This document shows positions 7,339 to 13,341 of a stretch of 14,537 nt of DNA, one piece after another. This stretch comes from Deltaproteobacteria bacterium. GTDB taxonomy: Bacteria > Desulfobacterota > Desulfobacteria > Desulfobacterales > SURF-7. The first letter of the stretch is position 1. Each line of letters starts with the position of its first letter. The stretch is from assembly GCA_019307665.1 (NCBI GenBank), contig JAFDJC010000153.1, positions 1 through 14,537 on the forward strand, written 5' to 3'. The position numbers were made by a program, and so were the translations under genes. The notes below the pieces were generated by a model that made no database searches, was not told where the DNA came from, and saw only the letters and a program-made list of their open reading frames with translations.

Positions 7339-7958
7339 ATGAGAGCAAACAGCACCTCCCGAAAAAACGTATTTCCCGACACGGATATTTATTGCATTAC
7401 TTCCGAAGAACACTCAAATGGCAGGGATAACATTGAAGTCGTCAAGGAAATGATCCATGCCGGCATAAAAATTATCCAGTACCGCGAAAAAGATAAGGAT
7501 ATGGGAGAAAAAATGCCGGAGTCTTTTTCATAGTAAATGATCATGTCGACCTTGCCATGATGACAGATGCCGATGGAATCCATCTGGGGCAGGAGGACCT
7601 TCCCATTGAAGCGGTCAAAGGAATAGTGGGCAATGATATTGTAATCGGTCTTTCCACACATTCGCCATCTCAGGCCAAAGAAGCAATAGCAAGAGGGGCA
7701 GATTATATAGGTGTGGGGCCCATTTATAAAACACAGACAAAAAAAAACGTTTGTGACCCGGTGGGTTTAAGTTATCTCGACTATGTTACAAGCCGAATCA
7801 GCATACCGTTTGTTGCCATAGGCGGCATAAAAGCCCACAATGTATCGGAAGTTCTGGAACATGGTGCCGGATGTGTGGTAATGGTTACGGAAATCGTCGG
7901 CGCAAATGACATTGCCGGAAAAATAAAAGATATAAGAAATATAATAAAAAAAGGATAG
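7339..7958 (+). pseudogene. thiE: Thiamine-phosphate synthase ThiE, disrupted by internal frame-shifting deletion
   Basis: ThiE joins hydroxymethylpyrimidine diphosphate to thiazole phosphate. The first half (7339 to about 7513, frame 1) carries DIYCITSEE and the substrate motif QYREK. The second half (from about 7515, a different frame) carries AGVFFIVNDHVDLAM, GIHLGQEDLP, GLSTHS, YIGVGPIYKTQT and PFVAIGGIKAHN. The halves are in different frames, and in frame 1 translation ends at 7533 after unrelated residues. From QYREK to IVND there are about 20 residues when the halves are joined, against about 35 in characterised ThiE, so about 15 codons (43 or 46 bp from the frame change) are missing between strands 2 and 3 of the TIM barrel. 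It is therefore not a one-base error. Upstream and downstream spacing (0 and 4 bp) is that of an intact operon. Confidence 0.85.
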
Positions 7959-7962
7959 GACT

Positions 7963-9267
7963 ATGAATTATACAACACAGATGGACGCGGCCAGGAAAGG
8001 AATCATCACAACTGAAATGGAGACTGTTGCTGCAAAAGAAAAAATGGAGTTGGAGAAACTTAAAAAGCTTATCTCCCTCGGCAAAGTGGTTATTCCTGCA
8101 AATAAAAATCATAAAACCTTAATACCTGAAGGTATTGGAGAAGGCCTGAGAACAAAAATAAATGTTAATCTCGGCATATCCAAAGACTGCTGCGACATTG
8201 ACCTGGAAATACAAAAAGTCGAACATGCCCTTGCCCTCAAGGCAGAAGCGATCATGGATCTCAGCTGTTTCGGAAAAACCCGTGAATTTCGAAAAAAACT
8301 GATTGAGATGTCCACAGCCATGATCGGTACGGTGCCGATTTATGATGCTGTCGGTTTTTATGACAAAGACCTCAAGGACATCACTGTTGATGAATTTTTT
8401 CGAGTAGTTGAAGAACACGCGGAAGATGGCGTTGATTTCATGACAATTCATGCGGGCCTTAACAGAGCAACAGCTGAAAAAATCAAGCCGAACAGCAGGC
8501 TTACCGGCATTGTATCGCGGGGCGGCTCTCTCCTCTTCGCCTGGATGAAAATGAACAACCAGGAGAACCCGTTTTATGAGCACTACGACAGGCTGCTGGA
8601 TATTTGTGAAGCATATGATATCACACTGAGTCTTGGCGATAGCTGCCGTCCCGGCAGTATTCACGATTCCACCGATGCCGCTCAGGTTGAAGAAATGATT
8701 GTCCTCGGAGAACTCACCCTTCAGTCCTGGGAAAGAAATGTCCAGGTTATGATAGAAGGACCAGGACATATGGCGCTAAACGAAATCAGCGGCAACATGA
8801 TGCTTGAAAAGCGACTCTGTCATGGTGCGCCCTTCTACGTTTTAGGCCCCCTTGTAACAGATATCGCACCAGGCTATGATCACATCACCAGCGCAATCGG
8901 CGGTGCAATTGCAGCAGCTAACGGCGCTGATTTTCTTTGTTACGTGACACCTGCCGAACATCTGAGACTCCCGACGCTCGAAGACATGAAGGATGGTATT
9001 ATTGCGACACGAATCGCAGCACATGCTGCAGATATTGCAAAAGGTATTAGTGGTGCAAGAGAATGGGACAATGAAATGAGCAAAGCACGAATGAATCTTG
9101 ACTGGGAAAAAATGATCGCTCTGTCCATAGATCCTGAAAAAGCCCGTCAATTTAGAGAATCATCAAAACCCGAAGAAGAAGAGACATGCACTATGTGCGG
9201 AAAAATGTGTGCGATACGCAGCACTAAGCTGGCTCTTGAGGGTAAAAATATACAGCTTCATGATTAA
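7963..9267 (+). CDS. thiC: Phosphomethylpyrimidine synthase ThiC (short anaerobe-type)
   Basis: 434 residues. A non-canonical radical SAM enzyme that rearranges aminoimidazole ribotide to hydroxymethylpyrimidine phosphate. Visible blocks: INVNLGISKD, EAIMDLSCFGKTREFR, VPIYDAVG, DFMTIHAG, GIVSRGGSLL, LSLGDSCRPGSIHDSTD, MIEGPGHMALNEI, YVLGPLVTDIAPGYDHITSAIGG and FLCYVTPAEHLRLP. The C-terminal cluster motif is CTMCGKMC (C-x2-C-x3-C), one residue shorter than the C-x2-C-x4-C of long ThiC proteins, and the extra N-terminal domain of those is absent; both fit the short form of archaea and anaerobes. The paralogue BzaF (hydroxybenzimidazole synthase) is an alternative, but membership of a TPP-riboswitch operon favours ThiC. 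Start at 7963 has AAAGGA just upstream. It is the last gene of the operon. Confidence 0.93.
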   Translation: MNYTTQMDAARKGIITTEMETVAAKEKMELEKLKKLISLGKVVIPANKNHKTLIPEGIGEGLRTKINVNLGISKDCCDIDLEIQKVEHALALKAEAIMDLSCFGKTREFRKKLIEMSTAMIGTVPIYDAVGFYDKDLKDITVDEFFRVVEEHAEDGVDFMTIHAGLNRATAEKIKPNSRLTGIVSRGGSLLFAWMKMNNQENPFYEHYDRLLDICEAYDITLSLGDSCRPGSIHDSTDAAQVEEMIVLGELTLQSWERNVQVMIEGPGHMALNEISGNMMLEKRLCHGAPFYVLGPLVTDIAPGYDHITSAIGGAIAAANGADFLCYVTPAEHLRLPTLEDMKDGIIATRIAAHAADIAKGISGAREWDNEMSKARMNLDWEKMIALSIDPEKARQFRESSKPEEEETCTMCGKMCAIRSTKLALEGKNIQLHD

Positions 9268-9462
9268 AAATAGTATCTGAACGGGAACCATAATTTCAGC
9301 TTTTTCAAGGTTGCCAAACTCGCATCGAAATGATACAAAAGCGGTATTATCACATCTAAATTCTTTTTTATTGGTATTATTAATAAGTTATACTCATTAT
9401 CATTGTTTCCTTTGTACCGGAAACAACTATTCGTATTTGTATTTTCATAAAAGGGGGATCCT
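9268..9462 (+). promoter_or_regulatory. Leader between thiC and AOR with an 8-bp hairpin
   Basis: This 195-bp AT-rich gap has no credible gene. TTGTTTCC (9403-9410) and GGAAACAA (9419-9426) form a perfect 8-bp inverted repeat with an 8-nt loop, ending 36 bp before the AOR start. A TATACT (9389-9394) could be a -10, but no convincing -35 lies at the right distance. AAGGGGG (9451-9457) is a strong Shine-Dalgarno for AOR. I see no T-rich terminator for the thiamine operon, so read-through into AOR is possible. Confidence 0.4.
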
Positions 9463-11158
9463 ATGGACAAAATTTTACGAATCGATATGGGAGCTGAAGG
9501 CGGTCCGAAAATCACTTCGGGAGAACCGGGTGATTACGCCGGACTGGCAGGCCGTGGAATGACATCCGCGATCATTTCAAAAGAAGTTCCGCCGTTGTGT
9601 CATCCTCTGGGTGAATCGAATAAAATAGTTATCGCACCGGGGCTTCTGAGCGGTTCAGCCGCAGCACAATCCGGTCGCATCTCGGTTGGGTGCAAGAGTC
9701 CGCTCACAGGCGGCATCAAAGAAAGCAATTCAGGCGGCCAGGCGGCCCAGGTATTGGGAAGGCTCGGATACGCTGCAATAGTTATTGAAGGAAAACCAAA
9801 AGACGACTCCCTATACAAACTCATTATAAACAAAGACGGCGCTAACATCACTCCTGACAACAGTATTAAAATGCTTGGAAACTATGATCTGATTGATAAA
9901 ATAAAAGAGGAATTCGGTGACAAGATCACTTGCATCTCCATTGGTCCGGCCGGTGAAATGAAAATGGCATCCGCCTCCATCGCCTTTACAGACATGGAAT
10001 TTAGACCGACGCGTCACGCAGGTCGAGGCGGTGCCGGTGCAGTTATGGGTGCAAAAGGAGTAAAAGTAATCGTGCTTGATGACACGGATATGAAAATGCG
10101 TCAGCCAAAAGATCCCGACAAATTCAAGAAAGCGAATAAAAGTTTTGTCCAGGGCCTGAAAAAGCATCCGGTAACAGGAGAAGGGCTTCCGGCATTTGGA
10201 ACTAATGTTTTGACCAGTATTATTAACGAAGCCGGTGCATTTCCTACAAACAATTTTTCAAAAGGCAGGTTTGACGGCGTAGCAAAAATCAGCGGTGAAA
10301 CCCTGGCTGAAACTGAATCGAGCAGAGGCGGCAATCCAACGCATGGATGCCACAAAGGATGTGTCATTCAGTGTTCAGGAACCTTTAAAGATAAAGACGG
10401 ACAGTTTCTCACAAAACAGCCCGAGTATGAAACTATCTGGGCACATGGCGCCAACTGCGGCATCGACGACCTTGATGCCATTGCACAGCTTGACCGCCTT
10501 GACGATGACTATGGAATCGACACAATCGAAATGGGCGCCACCATCGGTGTAGCAATGGAAGCCGGAATTGCGGAATTTGGAGATGCCGATGCCGCCATCA
10601 AGCTTGTGAAAGAAGTCGGGAAAGGCTCGGATCTTGGACGAATTCTCGGGAGTTCCCACTGTCAAAGGCCAGTCAATGCCTGCATATGATCCACGTGCTG
10701 TTCAGGGAATCGGTGTCACATACGCCACTACTCCCATGGGAGCCGACCATACGGCAGGATATGCTATAACAGCCAATATTCTGGGGGTTGGAGGGAATGT
10801 TGACCCGCTGAAACCCGAAGGCCAAATCGAACTTTCCAGAAATCTTCAAATCGCAACAGCAGCAATCGATGCCACAGGCTACTGTCTTTTTATCGCCTTT
10901 GCGATTCTCGACCAGCCGGACACCTTTCAGGATATGCTTGATGTGATAAGCGCCTTTACGGGACAAGAACTGACAGCAGACGGTGTTACAGAACTTGGGA
11001 AAAAAATACTTGATTTTGAACTTGATTTTAATCGACGGGCAGGTTTTACCTCAAAACAGGACAGGCTCCCTGAATTCTTTAAAAAGGAAGCGCTTGCGCC
11101 TCACAATGTTACCTTTGACGTAAAAGATGAAGAGTTGGATCAGGTATTCAACTGGTAG
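9463..11158 (+). pseudogene. Aldehyde:ferredoxin oxidoreductase family protein (tungsten/pterin), frameshifted
   Basis: AOR enzymes oxidise aldehydes to acids, or reduce acids, with a tungsto-bispterin cofactor, exchanging electrons through ferredoxin. Frame 1 (9463 to about 10650) shows LAGRG (28-32), the family blocks VGCKSPLTGGIKESNSGG (75-92) and RHAGRGGAGAVMGAKG (184-199), and a cluster motif C296-x3-C300-x3-C304 (GCHKGCVIQCSG). A second frame (from about 10651) continues with VPTVKGQSMPAYDPRAVQG, the pterin-site block TTPMGADHTAGY, and ATGYCLFIAFA, which carries the probable fourth cluster cysteine. At the junction the linker normally found between RILG and VPTVKGQ, about 13 residues, is missing, together with a frame change; frame 1 then ends at 10689. 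Joined length would be about 565 residues, near the usual 575-600. The ATG at 10634 is not a real start. As it stands the gene yields a 408-residue product without the C-terminal domain. Confidence 0.87.
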
Positions 11159-11165
11159 TCCTTTA

Positions 11166-11197
11166 GTCCATCCGGAAATGACGGTTTCCGGATGGAC
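11166..11197 (+). terminator. 13-bp perfect hairpin after AOR
   Basis: GTCCATCCGGAAA (11166-11178) and TTTCCGGATGGAC (11185-11197) are exact reverse complements with a 6-nt loop, starting 8 nt after the AOR stop. It is followed by CTTACCTTTATG, a poor U-tract, so termination may be weak or the hairpin may protect the 3' end of the mRNA. It separates AOR from the next gene by 62 bp. Confidence 0.65.
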
Positions 11198-11220
11198 CTT
11201 ACCTTTATGAATATAACCGG

Positions 11221-11814
11221 ATGAAAAAGCCCATTGAAATCAACATAACCCTTAAAAAACATGCGGTTCAATATTTTTATCTGCTCTTATCAAAAGGATT
11301 TAGGATTCAATTCAAGCCGGGTTGCAGTATAAAAAATCTGCTCTGTCAGCAACTCGGATTTGATGAAACTTACGTCAGTCGGAGAATCCAGACGATATTT
11401 CTAAATGGAAAAGCAGTGGATAACATCAATACGACTGTGGTTTCCGATAAGTCCACCCTTGCTCTATCTGCAGCCATGCCAGGGCTCGCAGGTGCAATAT
11501 TCCGGACCGGAAGTCGATATTCCGCAATGAGAAACTCCATTTCTTATTCAGCCCATGAAAAACAAGCATGTGAAGATTCAGGTCTATTGGAGCTAAAACT
11601 CTTTAATCTGGTTGCAAGGGAAACCGGAGAAATGATTTTACTTCGCGGCATTCTGGTTAACGGCAAAGACCTTTGCAGCGTGATAGAAGAACATTCTGAA
11701 GTGTTCGAACATCAAGACAACAAAATATACTTGAATCATAAAAAAATAGACATGGGCAACCTTTTATCATCTGGAATTAAGGAGACAGTATATCTATTTC
11801 TTACCGTGCTATAG
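11221..11814 (+). CDS. Uncharacterised protein with a beta-grasp (ThiS/MoaD-like) N-terminal half; C-terminus repeat-derived
   Basis: 197 residues, no named family that I can assign with confidence. Residues 28-91 follow the pattern of MoaD/ThiS proteins: a GCSIKNLLCQQLGF stretch, then IQTIFLNGKAV, then a D-x-STLALSAAMPGLAG segment. Laid beside the MoaD-like protein encoded at 11904-12185 the order of blocks agrees (GSTVVDLL, LIFINGL, LKDGDRVGIFPLVGG). The glycines that would be C-terminal in a sulfur carrier are internal here (MPGLAG, 86-91), so it cannot form a normal thiocarboxylate. Residues 92-184 are a second part of unknown fold. Residues 185-197 (GIKETVYLFLTVL) and the stop are encoded inside the first copy of the 28-bp repeat, so the natural C-terminus has probably been lost. 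No good Shine-Dalgarno. Its place next to AOR suggests a role connected to pterin cofactor or AOR, by inference only. Confidence 0.6.
   Translation: MKKPIEINITLKKHAVQYFYLLLSKGFRIQFKPGCSIKNLLCQQLGFDETYVSRRIQTIFLNGKAVDNINTTVVSDKSTLALSAAMPGLAGAIFRTGSRYSAMRNSISYSAHEKQACEDSGLLELKLFNLVARETGEMILLRGILVNGKDLCSVIEEHSEVFEHQDNKIYLNHKKIDMGNLLSSGIKETVYLFLTVL
11773..11800 (+). repeat. REP-like repeat, copy 1 (inside the 3' end of the 197-aa ORF)
   Basis: A 28-bp unit with core GGAGACAGTATATCTATTTC, direct orientation. It matches copy 2 at 25 of 27 shared positions and copy 4 also in the following ~18 bp (TTAxCxTGCxATAxCTA). The distance between copies 1 and 2 is 46 bp. It overlaps the last 13 codons of the upstream ORF. 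Confidence 0.8.
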
Positions 11815-11818
11815 CTAT

Positions 11819-11905
11819 GAATTAAGGGGACAGTATATGTATTTCTCTGGATTCCGTATAAAAAGCCAAGATAGAAATGAAATACATATACTGTCCCCTT
11901 AATTC
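11819..11905. repeat. REPIN-like perfect inverted repeat (copies 2 and 3)
   Basis: Copy 2 (11819-11845, core AAGGGGACAGTATATGTATT) and copy 3 (11879-11905) are exact reverse complements over 27 bp with a 33-nt spacer. The whole forms one long hairpin, the arrangement seen in REPINs mobilised in trans by REP-associated tyrosine transposases (RAYT, IS200/IS605-like). The stop codon of the MoaD-like gene (11904-11906) overlaps the last bases of copy 3. No transposase gene is visible in this window. Confidence 0.85.
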
Positions 11906-12185
11906 ACCCTCCGCCCACCAGGGGAAAAATTCCGACCCGATCCCCATCTTTAAGCAACGCTTTATCTTTTGCATGCAAACCATTGATAAATATAAGCTTA
12001 ACATCTTCTGAAGGAACTCCAAACCGATTTAGCAAATCCACCACTGTTGACCCTTCATTGCACATGACATCCCAAAACTCTCTGCCGGTTCCTCCAGGTT
12101 TATATTGCATGAGCGACGCAAAAAAATTAACTTCAATATTTAGAATTCCGGGAATTCCGGGGACAGTATATATATTTCTTATCAT
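11904..12185 (-). CDS. MoaD/ThiS-family beta-grasp protein with repeat-encoded N-terminus
   Basis: 93 residues as an open frame. From about residue 16 (NIEVNFFASL) to the end it is a standard small sulfur-carrier-like protein: EGSTVVDLLNRFG (44-56), VKLIFINGLHA (62-72), LKDGDRVGIFPLVGGG (78-93), with a terminal glycine run suited to thiocarboxylate formation. Such proteins often accompany AOR genes and are thought to serve pterin cofactor synthesis. Residues 1-15 (MIRNIYTVPGIPGIL) are encoded by repeat copy 4 and an adjacent 9-bp tandem duplication; the native start, presumably just before NIEV, is gone (the codon there is CTA). No Shine-Dalgarno precedes ATG 12185, so expression is doubtful. 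The gene runs opposite to AOR and lies between inverted repeats, which suggests that the segment has been flipped. Confidence 0.75.
   Translation of the reverse strand: MIRNIYTVPGIPGILNIEVNFFASLMQYKPGGTGREFWDVMCNEGSTVVDLLNRFGVPSEDVKLIFINGLHAKDKALLKDGDRVGIFPLVGGG
12143..12160 (+). repeat. 9-bp tandem duplication at repeat boundary
   Basis: GAATTCCGG occurs twice in a row (12143-12151, 12152-12160), at the boundary between repeat copy 4 and the body of the MoaD-like gene. It could be a duplication left by insertion of the repeat. In the MoaD-like frame it encodes the PGIPGI segment. Confidence 0.7.
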
Positions 12186-12251
12186 GCGATAACTAGTAGG
12201 ATGACCGATATTTTTGTGGCGACAAAATAGATATGCTGCCCCCGCAATTCC
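12151..12251. repeat. Degenerate REPIN-like inverted repeat (copies 4 and 5)
   Basis: Copy 4 (12151-12178, core CCGGGGACAGTATATATATT) and copy 5 on the opposite strand (12224-12251, core GCGGGGGCAGCATATCTATT) agree at 23 of 28 positions and are separated by 45 nt, so they form an imperfect hairpin like that of copies 2 and 3. Copy 4 overlaps the 5' end of the MoaD-like frame. Copy 5 ends 11 bp before the stop codon of the cyclic-nucleotide-binding gene. Confidence 0.7.
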
Positions 12252-12262
12252 ATTCCCCAGTT

Positions 12263-12784
12263 TCAGGATGAAAAAAACCGGCCAATAATTTTTTTGATGA
12301 AACCCAGGCCAAATCGATTCTTGGCCTGAATTAGTTCTATGTTCGACTCCCTTAGCCGGGAAGACAGGATCTCCGCAAATATCCGGTAAAGAAGATATCT
12401 GAAAGCAATTTTTTCATGATCTTGCAGCTTTTCTATATATAGCGTATCAGTTGCGAGACAAACAGTCGTGTCAATCGAGTAAACAGACGCAGACCTAGGT
12501 TTACCGTCAATTACACTCATTTCCCCAAAGATGTCGCCTCTTTTATCAAGAACAGATAGTTCTCTTCCCTCTTTAACAATTTTCACACGGCCTTTGGTTA
12601 AAAAAAATATCCACTTATCATTTAAGCCTTCTTCACATATCACCTCGCCCGCTTCATATGTTCTTATCTTACTCATTTTGATCAGATTTTTAATATCTCT
12701 CTCTTTTAGCGGCGAGAGAATAGGTATTTTCATTAAATCTTTTATAAGCTCTTTGCTTTCCTTTAAATAAGCTGTCTCTTTCAT
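12263..12784 (-). CDS. Cyclic nucleotide-binding-domain protein without DNA-binding domain
   Basis: 173 residues. Residues about 20-125 form a cNMP-binding beta-barrel (Crp/PKA-R type): ILSPLKERDIKNLI, the hairpin YEAGEVICEEG (43-53), FFLTKGRVKIVKEG (60-73) and the phosphate-binding cassette FGEMSVIDGKPRSASV (86-101) with E88 and R97, so ligand binding looks possible. After the C-helix the protein ends with KNRFGLGFIKKIIGRFFSS, a basic amphipathic tail rather than the helix-turn-helix of CRP/FNR regulators. It may therefore act as a signalling adaptor, or bind a partner or the membrane. It has its own candidate promoter. Whether it responds to cAMP or another ligand cannot be read. Confidence 0.82.
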   Translation of the reverse strand: MKETAYLKESKELIKDLMKIPILSPLKERDIKNLIKMSKIRTYEAGEVICEEGLNDKWIFFLTKGRVKIVKEGRELSVLDKRGDIFGEMSVIDGKPRSASVYSIDTTVCLATDTLYIEKLQDHEKIAFRYLLYRIFAEILSSRLRESNIELIQAKNRFGLGFIKKIIGRFFSS

Positions 12785-12825
12785 TTTTTTCGCCTTTATG
12801 AGGGGAGAAAATAACCGTTTTTTCC

Positions 12826-12854
12826 TCTATAAACTTTATTATCATTGATATCAA
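12826..12854 (-). promoter_or_regulatory. Promoter of the cNMP-binding-domain gene
   Basis: On the minus strand TTGATA (12849-12854), 17-bp spacer, TATAGA (12826-12831), about 42 bp upstream of the ATG. Hexamers match 5 of 6 and 4 of 6. It lies in the 107-bp gap after the YjbQ gene, so the cNMP gene can be transcribed alone. Confidence 0.5.
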
Positions 12855-12891
12855 AGTATTGAAAGAAAGTAAAGCGCTAACGACAAACCGA

Positions 12892-13326
12892 TCACCATTG
12901 AGTTCCTATTATAGTCACTTCTACAGTTCTGTTCCTTGCTCTGTTGTCGTGATTAATCAACACTACCTGCTGCCATGTACCTAGGCGGAGGCGCCCTTTT
13001 CTGACCGGCAACGCGATGGAGGGCCCCATCATGGCAGCCTGGACATGGCTGTGGCCATTTCCGTCATGCCATGCTTCTTCATGTTCGTATACATCACCAG
13101 GCGGCGCCAACCTGCTGATTGCCTGCTTCAGGTCTTCCACAACACCAGGTTCATACTCTATGGTCGTTAAAGATCCTGTTGAGCCAACGACAGACGCTGT
13201 GATTGACCCGTTTACTATTTTCGATTCTTCGATCAAACGACCAAGGTCTGAAGTAATGTCAAGAATATCCGGACCTGTTTTCAGGCTTACCCGAATCGCA
13301 TCACAAAAAATAGTTGCAGAAGTCAT
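12892..13326 (-). CDS. YjbQ / UPF0047 family protein (secondary thiamine-phosphate synthase family)
   Basis: 144 residues, the full family length. Family features visible: SITASVVGSTGSLTTIEYEPG (41-61 region), WHDGNGHSHVQAAMMGPS (86-103) with the conserved H87, D88, N90, H92 and H94 cluster, VPVRKGRLRLGTWQQV (108-121 region with GTWQ at 116-119), and DNRARNRTVEVTIIG at the end. The physiological role of the family is unsettled; a weak thiamine-phosphate synthase activity has been reported for E. coli YjbQ in a complementation screen of a thiE mutant, hence the database name. That is noteworthy here because thiE in this window is broken. It lies 15 bp downstream of the U32 peptidase gene on the same strand and is probably cotranscribed with it. 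A long plus-strand frame over it is a shadow. Confidence 0.9.
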   Translation of the reverse strand: MTSATIFCDAIRVSLKTGPDILDITSDLGRLIEESKIVNGSITASVVGSTGSLTTIEYEPGVVEDLKQAISRLAPPGDVYEHEEAWHDGNGHSHVQAAMMGPSIALPVRKGRLRLGTWQQVVLINHDNRARNRTVEVTIIGTQW

Positions 13327-13341
13327 GCATCCCCTCCATGG

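Noticed and set aside
7508..7514. Programmed -1 frameshifting on the A6 run to rescue thiE
   Set aside because: A slip would join the two frames but could not restore the missing ~15 residues between QYREK and IVND, and no stimulatory structure is evident.
7557..7958. A separate gene starting at ATG 7557
   Set aside because: The frame already encodes ThiE residues upstream of this ATG (AGVFFIVNDHVDLA), so the ATG is internal to ThiE.
8119..8769. Open frame of 216 residues on the minus strand inside thiC
   Set aside because: Antisense to conserved ThiC blocks and without any family signal; a shadow frame.
7963..9267. BzaF (hydroxybenzimidazole synthase) instead of ThiC
   Set aside because: BzaF is a close paralogue in anaerobes, but this gene is the last of a TPP-riboswitch thiamine operon, so ThiC is favoured; sequence alone by eye cannot exclude BzaF.
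9371..9394. AOR promoter TTGGTA ... TATACT
   Set aside because: The spacer is only 12 bp, far from 17; not reported as a promoter.
10634..11158. A separate gene starting at ATG 10634
   Set aside because: The first residues overlap the AOR frame-1 sequence in a wrong frame, and from VPTVKGQ on it is the C-terminal domain of the same AOR; it is a fragment.
11773..12251. CRISPR array
   Set aside because: The copies occur in both orientations, spacing is irregular (18 to about 245 bp), and one gap holds a gene.
11819..12251. Terminal inverted repeats of an insertion sequence
   Set aside because: No transposase frame lies between any pair of copies; the content is a MoaD-like gene or short spacers.
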